Positions 32,297-40,465 of a DNA stretch of 43,109 bases are shown here, in pieces. Position 1 is the first letter of the stretch. Every line of letters starts with the position of its first letter. Under the pieces are notes generated by a model. That model was not told the origin of the DNA. It saw nothing but the letters and a program-made list of their open reading frames with translations, and did no database searches. A program made the translations under genes and the position numbers. The stretch is from Caldifarciminota bacterium (lineage in GTDB: Bacteria > Hydrothermota > Tepidihabitantia > Tepidihabitantales > CAIPLT01): NCBI GenBank assembly GCA_903865935.1, contig CAIPLT010000032.1, positions 1 to 43,109 on the forward strand. The letters run 5' to 3'.

Positions 32297-32407
32297 GAGA
32301 TTTCTGAAAAAGTCTGAAATCTCTGATTGCACAGATTTATTAATGATGACACAGATTCAATATTTTTGAATTTTCATCGGTGTAATCTTGTTTTTATCGG
32401 TGTAATC
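32297..32407. repeat. Dispersed repeat cluster with inverted and direct units
   Basis: GAGATTTC (32297-32304) and GAAATCTC (32316-32323) are inverted. ATCGGTGTAATC occurs at 32376-32387 and 32396-32407. ACAGATT-type units lie between. It fills the gap between the methyltransferase and abiEii and resembles the TCGGTGTAATC/ACACAGATT family of short intergenic repeats. Confidence 0.6.
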
Positions 32408-32421
32408 AGTAAACTTCTGTT

Positions 32422-33213
32422 TTAAAGAAGTCTTAGGATAGTATCTTTATCAATCAGTCTCAGTTCATTCTTATCTTCAATAAATCTTGCCACATCTTTT
32501 CTTGCTTTATCAAAATCAATATTGGCTAATTTATCTTTTAAAAACCCCTTGAAATTATCTGAATTTAAGATTGTTTTTTTATGCTCGGTTTGCTCTACCG
32601 CATTGTTCAGCAATTTGAAATTGGGAACATCTTTTTTGCCTAAATACCAAAGCAGGTCGTAAAAGTCTCTGCCCTTAGTATATTTTCTATAAAAACAAGC
32701 ATGCAATTTTAATGCATATAGCGACGCAATGTCAAAAGTAGTTACAGTAAATACAAAATGCTTACTAACTAAAATTGTCGCTGTTTTCCAACCTTTCGGC
32801 GGATTGGCATCGATTTCCAGTTTAATTGACAGCTTTTCGCTTTTGATATTAGATAGACCAAGTTGTAATAAAATATCCTTAAATCGAAACATTGCGGATT
32901 GAATCGGCAGCTCAACTTGTTTCTTGATATCTAATGATAATCCTGATTTTTCTAAATCATAAGCGATTTGCTTTAATAGTGTATCGAAATTATAACCCTG
33001 TCGATTAATGAGTGAGAAATCAAGGTCTTCCGAGAATCGTCGCAAGCCATATAGAAACCTTAATGCGGTTCCACCAACAAATGAAATGTTTTTATAATAT
33101 CCTCTATCATACAAGATTTTCAATATTAACAGTTGAAGATATTCCCTGGTAATATGAATTTTTGTTTCACGGTCAGGAACTTTAGAAACTACCTTTTCAA
33201 TCAATTCAATCAT
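32422..33213 (-). CDS. abiEii: AbiEii-type nucleotidyltransferase toxin
   Basis: A 263-residue nucleotidyltransferase toxin of the AbiE/AbiGii family (DUF1814). Motif I SFVGGTALRFLYGLRRFSEDLDFSL (residues 44-68) holds D63 and D65. LYALKLHACFYRKYTKGRDFYDLLWYLG carries motifs III and IV. Relatives transfer nucleotides to tRNA acceptor ends and cause abortive infection or growth arrest. It lies 52 bases downstream of the antitoxin gene on the same strand and shares its promoter. The toxin appears intact. Confidence 0.93.
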   Translation of the reverse strand: MIELIEKVVSKVPDRETKIHITREYLQLLILKILYDRGYYKNISFVGGTALRFLYGLRRFSEDLDFSLINRQGYNFDTLLKQIAYDLEKSGLSLDIKKQVELPIQSAMFRFKDILLQLGLSNIKSEKLSIKLEIDANPPKGWKTATILVSKHFVFTVTTFDIASLYALKLHACFYRKYTKGRDFYDLLWYLGKKDVPNFKLLNNAVEQTEHKKTILNSDNFKGFLKDKLANIDFDKARKDVARFIEDKNELRLIDKDTILRLL

Positions 33214-33265
33214 AGTTTTTTATCCTGTCAATTCTATCAAGTTTCATTTTTATGTTTTTATGATG

Positions 33266-33916
33266 TCATGGTAATTTTTTTAATGCGTATTCTTTAATAA
33301 ACTCTATTAATTTTTCAGTAATGTTAAAGACTCGTTTATTGTTATATTTTTGAGCATATTCTATCAGTTTTTTCTTTTTCAGCAGATTGAGATTCTGAAA
33401 ACGATAAGATTCTGCAAAAACATCTTTGTTTTTGTTCTTAAATTCTGACCGATTTAAATAGATGAAATCAAGCACTGCCTTTTCTGGTTCGGCAATGAAT
33501 ACCGGCAATTTATTTTCATCCTCAATCTCTTTGAAACCAAAGAACAAGGTAGTTTTTAAGTGCTGGTAATTAAATGTTCCGAAGAAATTGCTGAACTTTT
33601 TGACATTTTTAGTTGTTACGGATGTTACATCCTCTACCTTTTCCGGAATTAAGTCGTAATAACCCAAAGCATATTCGGTACTGACATAAGATGGCGTACA
33701 CATCGCATTAGCTAAGAAAATTCGAGACGGGTGAACCTTTCGGTCATGTTCGTTTAGGATGTATAAACCCTCTTTTAACTTAATAATTAGTCCCTTTGTC
33801 TGCCATCGATTCAACTGATTTCGTAGAACTTGAATACTTTGTCCAACCGTAACAAGTTGACTAACCGATATAATCGGAAAGTTTCTAAAAGTGTTCTTAA
33901 ATTCTGTATAAGTCAT
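33266..33916 (-). CDS. abiEi: AbiEi-type antitoxin/transcriptional regulator
   Basis: A 216-residue antitoxin. The N-terminal winged helix (ISVSQLVTVGQSIQVLRNQLNRWQTKGLIIKLKEGLYIL) is followed by the AbiEi domain (SRIFLANAMCTPSYVSTEYALGYYDLIPE and VTSVTTKNVKKF). In the type IV AbiE system it does not bind the toxin but represses the operon. A consensus promoter at 33954-33982 is overlapped by two AAATGATTAT direct repeats, likely its binding sites. It is first in the operon, before abiEii. Confidence 0.9.
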   Translation of the reverse strand: MTYTEFKNTFRNFPIISVSQLVTVGQSIQVLRNQLNRWQTKGLIIKLKEGLYILNEHDRKVHPSRIFLANAMCTPSYVSTEYALGYYDLIPEKVEDVTSVTTKNVKKFSNFFGTFNYQHLKTTLFFGFKEIEDENKLPVFIAEPEKAVLDFIYLNRSEFKNKNKDVFAESYRFQNLNLLKKKKLIEYAQKYNNKRVFNITEKLIEFIKEYALKKLP

Positions 33917-33932
33917 CTCTAAAAATAATCAA

Positions 33933-33958
33933 AAATGATTATTTACAGAAATGATTAT
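33933..33958. promoter_or_regulatory. Probable AbiEi binding repeats
   Basis: AAATGATTAT at 33933-33942 and again at 33949-33958, a 16-base period. The second copy covers the -10 box. AATCAAAAATGATT is also an inverted repeat. They stand between the promoter and abiEi, fitting autorepression. Confidence 0.6.
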
Positions 33959-33982
33959 ATATACGGATTGTATTTTTGTCAA
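33954..33982 (-). promoter_or_regulatory. Promoter of abiEi-abiEii
   Basis: Minus strand: perfect TTGACA (33977-33982), 17-bp spacer, perfect TATAAT (33954-33959). The leader is about 31 bases. Confidence 0.85.
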
Positions 33983-34122
33983 TATATTAAATAGACGGAA
34001 AAATATCGCAGGGCGGGATAATACATTTCATATTCAGTAATTCGATAATAGATACGTGATGATTAATAATTATTTGCGTAGTGGCTTTATTCCGTTTTAG
34101 GGGAGTGCTTTAAATTCGACTC

Positions 34123-34150
34123 TTGACAGATACGATTTTTTTAGTATCCT
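34123..34150 (+). promoter_or_regulatory. Leaderless-type promoter of rpsR operon
   Basis: TTGACA (34123-34128), 16-bp spacer, TATCCT (34145-34150), then 8 bases to the rpsR ATG at 34159. No Shine-Dalgarno is present. Confidence 0.6.
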
Positions 34151-34158
34151 TAAATACT

Positions 34159-34365
34159 ATGTTAATAAGAAAGAAACGATGTCTCTTCTGTGTGAAGAAA
34201 GACCAGGTAATTAGTTATAATAACCAAAACTTAAGAAACTTTATCAGTGATAAAGGTAAAATCGTCCCGTCGCGATACAGCGGTCTGTGTGCTACGCATC
34301 AAAGAAAAGTCAAGCGAGCGATTAAACTTGCTCGAAATATTGGTCTTATGTCATTCATTAGTCGA
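34159..34365 (+). CDS. rpsR: 30S ribosomal protein bS18
   Basis: A 69-residue S18 with RKKRCLFCVKKDQ, LRNFISDKGKIVPSRYSGLCATHQRKVKRAIKLAR. It is the zinc-type form, with C-x2-C and C-x2-H ligands. The frame extends upstream to a TTG that is actually the -35 box, so the ATG at 34159 is the start. Its usual upstream partners rpsF and ssb are absent, and an AbiE module precedes it instead. The stop codon (34366-34368) overlaps the rplI ATG. Confidence 0.93.
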
Positions 34366-34805
34366 TGAAAATTATCTTAACTGAGGATGTCGACCGCGTT
34401 GGACAAAAGGGCACGGTCGTCACGGTTAAAGATGGTTTTGCCCGCAACTATCTTTTACCCCGAAATCTGGCAATTCAGGCAACCAAAGCCCGTTTATCTC
34501 AAATTGAAGCAATCAAAGCTGAATTAGGCAAACGGGAAGAACGAAAGCAAAAGAAACTTAAAAATCTTGCCTCAAAATTAGAGGTGCTGTCTTTAAAAGC
34601 AGAACTCAAGATGGGCGAAACCGGTGCTTTCGGCTCGATTACCAACGCTGATGTTGCTAAACTGCTAAAAGATGCCGGGTATGACATTGACCGCCATAAA
34701 ATTGAGATAGCGAACCCGATAAAAGAACCGGGTATCTTTGATATTTCAGTCAATTTGGGTGAAATCACTGCTACGATAAAACTTTGGGTTACACCAAAAG
34801 AATAA
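34365..34805 (+). CDS. rplI: 50S ribosomal protein bL9
   Basis: A 146-residue L9 of normal length. The N-terminal rRNA-binding domain (MKIILTEDVDRVGQKGTVVTVKDGFARNYLLPRNLA) is followed by the long connecting helix rich in Lys/Glu. The C-terminal domain ends FDISVNLGEITATIKLWVTPKE. It overlaps rpsR by 4 bases (ATGA), so translation is coupled. Confidence 0.96.
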   Translation: MKIILTEDVDRVGQKGTVVTVKDGFARNYLLPRNLAIQATKARLSQIEAIKAELGKREERKQKKLKNLASKLEVLSLKAELKMGETGAFGSITNADVAKLLKDAGYDIDRHKIEIANPIKEPGIFDISVNLGEITATIKLWVTPKE

Positions 34806-34824
34806 TTTCAGCGAAATAAATTTT

Positions 34825-35307
34825 ATGATTGAAGTTAAGGTTGCTGGTGTTTTATTTGACAACCAGACCAATTCACCGGTCATGCTCTTAAAAGAGCTTG
34901 ACGGCAATAAAATATTGCCGATTTTCATTGGTCCGGTCGAGGCATCAGCGATCGCCTATGCGATGGAAAACATAAAATCAGTCCGGCCAATGACCGTTGA
35001 TCTGGTAAAATTGGTTTTAGATGGATTAAAAGCAAAAGTTACACGGGTGATTGTCAGTTCATTGAAAAATGATACTTTCTATGCGGAAATAATCATTGAA
35101 AATGACGGTCACATCCTTTCGGTTGATGCCCGGCCATCCGATTCAGTCGGGTTAGCGGTCCGCGCCAAAGTACCGATTTATGTCGCGGATGAGATAATGA
35201 GTACCGCGGGGATTATAATGACCGAAGAAGAAGAATCTAAATTATCCGAACTGCGCGATTCCTTAAGAAATATCCCACCCGAAGAATTTGGCAATTATAA
35301 AATGTAG
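34825..35307 (+). CDS. DUF151 bifunctional nuclease-family protein
   Basis: A 160-residue protein of the DUF151/BFN family. The core is VMLLKELDGNKILPIFIGPVEASAIAYAMEN, RPMTVDLVKLVLDGL, and the signature SVDARPSDSVGLAVRAKVPIYVADEIM. Some members have RNase/DNase activity in vitro, but the cellular role is not settled. It lies 19 bases after rplI and is followed almost at once by tyrS, suggesting one operon. Confidence 0.9.
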   Translation: MIEVKVAGVLFDNQTNSPVMLLKELDGNKILPIFIGPVEASAIAYAMENIKSVRPMTVDLVKLVLDGLKAKVTRVIVSSLKNDTFYAEIIIENDGHILSVDARPSDSVGLAVRAKVPIYVADEIMSTAGIIMTEEEESKLSELRDSLRNIPPEEFGNYKM

Positions 35308-35311
35308 TATT

Positions 35312-36514
35312 ATGGATATTAAGAAGACTATTTCTGCTTTAGCTCAGGGAACCGATAAAATAACCAGCAATGACGAGCTGGAACAAAAATTGCTCGCCAG
35401 CGAGAAAACCAAGACCCCATTACGGGTGAAACTCGGTATTGATGCTTCGGGACCGGATATTCATCTTGGTTTCGCGGTAGTATTGCGAAAGTTACGCAAT
35501 TTTCAGGATTTTGGACATATTGCAGTTTTGATTATCGGTGATTTTACTGGTAGTATCGGTGACCCGACCGGTCGCTCCAAAACTAGACCTCAGTTGACTG
35601 AAGAACAAATCAAACAGAATATGGCTCGTTATAAAGAGCAGGTCTTTAAAATCCTTAAACCCGAATTTACTGAATTCCGCTACAACTCAGAATGGTCAAA
35701 TCCCCTGACCGGACGCGATATTATCAATTTGGCATCAAAATATACCCTTGCGCGCATTATCGAACGGGAAGATTTCAGTGAACGGTTAAAACAGGGCATA
35801 CCTTTGCATGTCCATGAAATACTCTACCCCCTGTTTCAGGGTTATGATTCGGTAGCAGTGAGAGCGGACATCGAATTGGGTGGTGCTGACCAGTACTGGA
35901 ATCTCTTGGTAGGACGTGAATTACAACGGGAATTTGGTCAGGAACCACAGGTTGTTATCACGATGCCGCTTTTGGAGGGCACTGACGGCAAGCTCAAGAT
36001 GTCAAAGTCATATAATAATTATATCGGTATTGCGGAGCCGGCAAAAGAGATTTTTGGCAAAGTTATGTCGATTCCCGATGAGATGATTACAAAATATTAC
36101 ACACTCTGCACAAATCTCAGCGCCGAGGAGATAAAAACTATCGGGCGGGAAATGAAATCGGGTCAAAATCCAAAAATTTACAAGGAAAGACTGGGAAAAG
36201 AGCTTGTAACGATGTATTATTCAAAAGAGATTGCAGAAACAACCAGCAAGGAATTTGAAGAAGTATTTAAATTAAAGAAAACGCCTCAGGATATCCAGGA
36301 TTTTAAACTGCCAACAAATCCGATTAATATCATTGAACTGCTCGTATCAGCCAAATTGATGCCGTCAAAAAGCGAGGCACGGCGCAAAATTGCAGAAGGG
36401 GCGATTGAAATTGATGGGGAAAAAATAAAAGACGCAAACTATTCAGTTCACGTCACAAATCCAAAAGTTTTAAAAGCTGGCAAAAGAAGCTTTTGCCGTT
36501 TAATACCAAGCTAA
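35312..36514 (+). CDS. tyrS: Tyrosine-tRNA ligase
   Basis: A 400-residue class I tyrosyl-tRNA synthetase. The HIGH motif is DIHLGFAV, GDFTGSIGDPTGRS and the tyrosine-binding GGADQYWNLLVGRE follow, and the signature LKMSKS is near residue 230. The C-terminal 60 residues form an S4-like RNA-binding domain (LPSKSEARRKIAEGAIEIDGEKI pattern). The frame opens earlier at a TTG inside the DUF151 gene, but the ATG at 35312 (MDIKKTISALAQG) just after that stop is the natural start. It is the TyrRS-II/TyrZ-like lineage judging by the KMSKS form. It ends at a bidirectional terminator. Confidence 0.95.
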   Translation: MDIKKTISALAQGTDKITSNDELEQKLLASEKTKTPLRVKLGIDASGPDIHLGFAVVLRKLRNFQDFGHIAVLIIGDFTGSIGDPTGRSKTRPQLTEEQIKQNMARYKEQVFKILKPEFTEFRYNSEWSNPLTGRDIINLASKYTLARIIEREDFSERLKQGIPLHVHEILYPLFQGYDSVAVRADIELGGADQYWNLLVGRELQREFGQEPQVVITMPLLEGTDGKLKMSKSYNNYIGIAEPAKEIFGKVMSIPDEMITKYYTLCTNLSAEEIKTIGREMKSGQNPKIYKERLGKELVTMYYSKEIAETTSKEFEEVFKLKKTPQDIQDFKLPTNPINIIELLVSAKLMPSKSEARRKIAEGAIEIDGEKIKDANYSVHVTNPKVLKAGKRSFCRLIPS

Positions 36515-36542
36515 CTAATTTTCGGTTATATAAGATTGATAT

Positions 36543-36575
36543 CGAGGGGACGAAGAAAACGTCCCCTCAAATTTT
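36543..36575. terminator. Bidirectional terminator between tyrS and a lipoprotein gene
   Basis: A perfect 9-bp stem GAGGGGACG (36544-36552) / CGTCCCCTC (36560-36568) with a 7-base loop, followed by AAATTTTC on the plus strand. It serves tyrS and possibly the convergent lipoprotein gene. Confidence 0.8.
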
Positions 36576-36580
36576 CTATC

Positions 36581-37207
36581 TTATTTAATGGTTGCTGCTG
36601 TTAGATCATACCAGACTGCGACTGTCGCTGTGTAGTATGTATATGTATAAGACATCTTAACCGTACCTGTACCATCAGCATACCAAGAATACATCGGGGT
36701 TCCACCAGTATTCACAACTTCCGTGACTTTCCATGCGCTATAGGTCTTTGCTGGAACAACTACGTCTTCTTTTGCACTTCCAACAGTATAAACAATGGTA
36801 TCATTACCTACATACTGCGTCCATGTTTTATTTGCTTTTAAATCAGTCATCAGAGTCGTATCAGGGGTAGAGTCAGTCAATGATGCATATGTTAAAATTG
36901 CATCGTCAGCTTCTCTCAAATACGATGTGTCTGTGCCGACATTGAACGTATCAGGATTGAATGTAACAATCGAGTCTCTTGATGTCGATGTAAATACTTT
37001 GTTACCGCCAATTGTCTGGTCATTAGCCGTAATATTCATGGTAACGAACATTTTGCTTGTTGTATCTGTAACATTATTAGTTGTTACGGTTACCATACCC
37101 GCATATGTCCAGATATTACCGACCTTGAGTGGATAGTAATCAGCACCGCCAAATAAACCGCAACCGATAATTGCTATAACCGGAATTAATAATAGTAGTC
37201 TTTTCAT
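36581..37207 (-). CDS. Hypothetical lipoprotein
   Basis: A 208-residue lipoprotein with lipobox IIGC (C16). The mature part starts GLFGGADYYPLKVGNIWTYAG, a start I recognise from many small FCB lipoproteins of unknown role. It continues with Thr/Asp-rich beta strands. The motif VVPAKTYSAWKVT near the end is typical of the same group. No enzymatic motif is visible. A GAAAGGGGG ribosome-binding site precedes the ATG, and a ~90-base leader contains a stable hairpin. Confidence 0.75.
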   Translation of the reverse strand: MKRLLLLIPVIAIIGCGLFGGADYYPLKVGNIWTYAGMVTVTTNNVTDTTSKMFVTMNITANDQTIGGNKVFTSTSRDSIVTFNPDTFNVGTDTSYLREADDAILTYASLTDSTPDTTLMTDLKANKTWTQYVGNDTIVYTVGSAKEDVVVPAKTYSAWKVTEVVNTGGTPMYSWYADGTGTVKMSYTYTYYTATVAVWYDLTAATIK

Positions 37208-37250
37208 TTCTAGTTCACCCCCTTTCTTAAGAGGTTTTTTAAAATTTAAT

Positions 37251-37279
37251 GAAAATTAAACCAACAAGTTTTAATTTTC
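37251..37279 (-). promoter_or_regulatory. Hairpin in the lipoprotein mRNA leader
   Basis: GAAAATTAAA (37251-37260) and TTTAATTTTC (37270-37279) form a perfect 10-bp stem with a 9-base loop. It lies between promoter and ribosome-binding site. No T-run follows on the transcribed strand, so a stability or regulatory role is likelier than termination. Confidence 0.45.
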
Positions 37280-37309
37280 AAAGAACAAAATATCCTATAT
37301 ACTAATCGT

Positions 37310-37337
37310 AGTATACTCACCCCTCAAGGTTTGTCAA
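37310..37337 (-). promoter_or_regulatory. Promoter of the lipoprotein gene
   Basis: Minus strand: TTGACA (37332-37337), 16-bp spacer, TATACT (37310-37315). Confidence 0.7.
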
Positions 37338-37435
37338 GGTCTTTGTTAACATATCTGACACTTTAAACTGGTTGGTAAATTGATTAATCATTTTGTCTCA
37401 TTTGGTGCACCCGAATTATCAAATTACTCTTTTTC

Positions 37436-37464
37436 TTGACACTTTATGTCATACAACCTATAAT
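37436..37464 (+). promoter_or_regulatory. Consensus promoter of lspA
   Basis: Perfect TTGACA (37436-37441), 17-bp spacer, perfect TATAAT (37459-37464). The predicted start is near 37471. Confidence 0.85.
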
Positions 37465-37477
37465 TTTCCCTAAATTT

Positions 37478-37498
37478 ATGTCTGTTTTTGATAAATGA
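37478..37498 (+). CDS. Six-codon upstream ORF overlapping lspA start
   Basis: ATG at 37478 reads MSVFDK and then TGA (37496-37498), overlapping the lspA ATG at 37495 as ATGA. It begins about 7 bases after the expected transcription start. It may deliver ribosomes to lspA, which has no Shine-Dalgarno. This is small and could be chance. Confidence 0.3.
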   Translation: MSVFDK

Positions 37499-38082
37499 CC
37501 GAACAGGAAACTATGAATAATAATGAAAAAAATGACTATAATACCAATACTGATGAAATCAGTATGCTTGCCGATAATAATGATACACAGAAACTTTCAT
37601 CAATAAACATCAAAAACCGCTATCTGCTATTCTTAACCGCGATTATTATCATTCTATTTGACCAGGGTTCTAAGAACTGGATATCAAATAACTTGAGTTT
37701 TTCGCATCCAATCAATGTATTTGGCGATTATCTGCGCCTGTTTTTAGCCCATAATTACGCTTTGGTCTGGAGTATCCCGATCCGAAACGACTTAGTTTAC
37801 TATATTCTGCCAGCGATTGGTATTATTGTTGTTATCTTCATCGCTTTTAGGACGCGAATCGCTTATTATGCATTCAGCTTTGGTTTGATCCTGGGAGGCG
37901 CAGTCGGGAATCTAATTGACCGGGTACGGATTGGGTATGTTATTGACTTTATTGATATGGGTATCAAAAATACCCGCTGGCCAACCTATAATATTGCAGA
38001 TTTGGCGATTGATGTCGGTCTGATTATGATTATCGCACGGGAAATCTTTATTCGTGACCGCAACAAGAAACTTATAGGTTAA
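37495..38082 (+). CDS. lspA: Signal peptidase II
   Basis: A 195-residue lipoprotein signal peptidase, an inner-membrane aspartyl protease that cleaves prolipoproteins at the lipobox. Four TM segments are visible after residue 43. Catalytic aspartates are D142 (GNLIDRVRIGYVIDFID) and D169 (YNIADL), 27 residues apart as in E. coli LspA. The upstream conserved Asn loop is changed to HNYALVWS. An unusual hydrophilic Asn/Asp-rich N-terminal extension of ~40 residues precedes TM1. The next gene starts 3 bases after its stop, so it is in an operon with the two desulfurases. Confidence 0.93.
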   Translation: MTEQETMNNNEKNDYNTNTDEISMLADNNDTQKLSSINIKNRYLLFLTAIIIILFDQGSKNWISNNLSFSHPINVFGDYLRLFLAHNYALVWSIPIRNDLVYYILPAIGIIVVIFIAFRTRIAYYAFSFGLILGGAVGNLIDRVRIGYVIDFIDMGIKNTRWPTYNIADLAIDVGLIMIIAREIFIRDRNKKLIG

Positions 38083-38085
38083 GTA

Positions 38086-39249
38086 ATGCCAGAAATCTAT
38101 CTCAACAACAATTCAAGCACCAAAGTTGACCCGGCAGTCGTTTCTGCGATGCTGCCATATTTTCACGAGCAGTATGGCAACCCGTCCAATCTGCACATTT
38201 TTGGCCGGGAGACCCGGGAGGCTTTGGAACAGGCTCGCGAACAAGTGGCATCTTTTATTAATTGTAAACCGGAAGAGATCTATTTTACCTCAGGTGGTAC
38301 TGAAGCAAATAACTTTGCTGTTCAAGGTATTTTGCGGGCAATTATTGATAAAGGCAATCATATTATAACATCGAGTATCGAACACCATTCCGTGCTTGAC
38401 GCAGTAATGTTTCTTGAAAAAATGCGTTATATCGAGTCTACTTATCTGAACGTTGACCAATACGGTATGGTCAATCCCGATGATTTAAAACGGATAATAA
38501 CTAATAACACTATTTTAGTCTCGGTGATGCACAGCAATAATGAAGTTGGCACGATTCAGCCGATTAAGGAACTGTGCACTATAGCTCATGAAAAAGGTGT
38601 CTATTTTCATACGGATGCGGTTGCGGCTGCCGGGAAAATAAAGCTTGATGTAGCTGACCTGGGTGTTGATTTACTGTCGCTTTCTGCCCATAAATTTCAT
38701 GGGCCAAAAGGGGTTGGCGCTTTATATATAAAAGAAGGGGTAAAAATCGAAAAGTTTATGTATGGCGGCGAACAAGAACGGGGAATGCGCGCCGGCACGG
38801 AAAATCTGCCCGGGATTGTCGGACTCGGTAAAGCAGCGGTTATTGCTCAACAGCATCTTAAGGATGGCGGGCAGGAAAAGATTAAATCGCTCCGGGATTA
38901 CTTTGAAAAAGAGATTATCACTCGTATTCCTGACACTAAAATTAACGGACATCTGACCCAGCGGTACGCTAATATATCAAATATTTCGTTTTCCAGACTA
39001 GATAGCAAAACTTTGCTGGCTAATCTTGATTTGGCTGGGATTATGGCATCAGCCGGCTATGCCTGCGCCATTGACCCGCTGGAAAAATCGCATGTTCTAA
39101 AAGCAATGGGGGTCAGCGATGAATACAACAGTTCACAAATTCGCTTCGGTTTAAGCAAGTATACGACTAAACAGGAAATTGATTATACGATTGATATTTT
39201 ACAAAAAGTTGTTGTAAAATTACGCAATCTTAATTTATCAAACACTTAA
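38086..39249 (+). CDS. NifS-like cysteine desulfurase, divergent active-site loop
   Basis: A 387-residue fold-type I PLP enzyme of the NifS/IscS family. The PLP lysine is K203 (SLSAHKFHGPKGVG), H100 is in SSIEHHSVLD, and TSGGTEANNFAVQGI is intact. The active-site cysteine C327 stands in ASAGYACAIDPLEKSHVLKAMG, where ordinary family members have GSACxxG. The loop is thus altered though the Cys is kept. It is the first of two tandem paralogues and may have a specialised sulfur acceptor or weaker activity. No iscU or nifU is in the window. Confidence 0.9.
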   Translation: MPEIYLNNNSSTKVDPAVVSAMLPYFHEQYGNPSNLHIFGRETREALEQAREQVASFINCKPEEIYFTSGGTEANNFAVQGILRAIIDKGNHIITSSIEHHSVLDAVMFLEKMRYIESTYLNVDQYGMVNPDDLKRIITNNTILVSVMHSNNEVGTIQPIKELCTIAHEKGVYFHTDAVAAAGKIKLDVADLGVDLLSLSAHKFHGPKGVGALYIKEGVKIEKFMYGGEQERGMRAGTENLPGIVGLGKAAVIAQQHLKDGGQEKIKSLRDYFEKEIITRIPDTKINGHLTQRYANISNISFSRLDSKTLLANLDLAGIMASAGYACAIDPLEKSHVLKAMGVSDEYNSSQIRFGLSKYTTKQEIDYTIDILQKVVVKLRNLNLSNT

Positions 39250-39251
39250 TA

Positions 39252-40445
39252 ATGACAAAACGAAAGATTTATCTCGATAATAACTCTACTACCCAATGCG
39301 ATCCTCAGGTTCTGGATGCGATGCTCCCCTATTTCTCCGAACATTATGCCAATCCATCCGCCACCCATTCAATGGGACGATTCACCCGAAAAGCAATCGA
39401 GCAGGCGCGAGCCGAGGTAGCAAGTTTAATCAATGCCAAACCCAATGAGATTGTTTTCACTTCGAGCGGCACCGAAGCAGATAATTTGGCGATCCGTGGT
39501 ATCAGCAAAGCATTAATGGGCAAAGGTAATCATGTTATAATATCGAGTATTGAACATAGTGCGATTATTCATTCGCTGGACCATATAAAGAAATGGCAAA
39601 TGGGCGAAGTAACACACCTGCCCGTGAATCATTATGGCATAGTTGACCCCGACGATTTACGGCAGGTAATCACCGAACGGACAATTTTAGTTTCAATCAT
39701 CCACAGCAACAATGAAATCGGAACAATCCAGTCGATTAAAGAGTTGTGTGCAATTGCTCATAAAAAAGGCATATATTTTCATACGGATGCAGTCGCATCG
39801 GCTGGCAAAATTCCGCTGGATGTTAAAACATTAGGAGTAGATTTACTGACCATATCCGGGCATAAAATTCACGGCCCGAAAGGTGTTGGTGCGTTATATG
39901 TCAAAGAAGACACTCAAATCGAAGGTATGATTCATGGCGGTCATCAAGAATATGGTATCCGACCCGGCACCGAAAACTTAACCGGTATTGTTGGTTTAGG
40001 TAAAGCATCAATGCTCGCGATGAACCAACTTAAACAAGATGAATGCAAAAAGATTGAAACATTGCGCAATTATTTGGAAATTGGTATCAAGAACCGTATT
40101 CCGGAAGTAAAAGTTAATGGTCATCCGACTCAGCGGCTTTGCAACACTCTTAATGTCTCAATCGCCTATGTTGAAGGCGAGGCACTGCTGATGAATCTCG
40201 ATTTGGAAGGGATTGCGGTTGCCGCGGGCTCGGCTTGTTCGACTGGAAAATCAGAACCGTCCCATGTTTTAAAAGCGATGGGCGTTGAAGACAAATATAT
40301 CAATTCGCCAATTAGATTCAGTTTGGATAAGAATAATACCAAAGAAGAGATTGATTACACGATTGAAACACTGGTTAAAATTGTCGAGCGGCTGCGCGCG
40401 ATCTCCCCTCTTTGGAAAGAGCCTAAACCTGCCCCGCAGACATAA
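39252..40445 (+). CDS. NifS-like cysteine desulfurase, canonical loop
   Basis: A 397-residue paralogue of the preceding gene, clearly similar along its whole length. The PLP lysine is K205 (TISGHKIHGPKGVG), H102 is in SSIEHSAIIH, and the active-site loop AAGSACSTGKSEPSHVLKAMG with C329 is canonical for NifS/IscS. It supplies persulfide sulfur for Fe-S clusters or tRNA thiolation; the acceptor is not in the window. The start is 2 bases after the stop of the first copy, so the pair arose by tandem duplication and stays coupled. It converges on archease with a 20-base gap. Confidence 0.94.
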   Translation: MTKRKIYLDNNSTTQCDPQVLDAMLPYFSEHYANPSATHSMGRFTRKAIEQARAEVASLINAKPNEIVFTSSGTEADNLAIRGISKALMGKGNHVIISSIEHSAIIHSLDHIKKWQMGEVTHLPVNHYGIVDPDDLRQVITERTILVSIIHSNNEIGTIQSIKELCAIAHKKGIYFHTDAVASAGKIPLDVKTLGVDLLTISGHKIHGPKGVGALYVKEDTQIEGMIHGGHQEYGIRPGTENLTGIVGLGKASMLAMNQLKQDECKKIETLRNYLEIGIKNRIPEVKVNGHPTQRLCNTLNVSIAYVEGEALLMNLDLEGIAVAAGSACSTGKSEPSHVLKAMGVEDKYINSPIRFSLDKNNTKEEIDYTIETLVKIVERLRAISPLWKEPKPAPQT

Positions 40446-40465
40446 AATTGGTGCGCGGGTAACCC

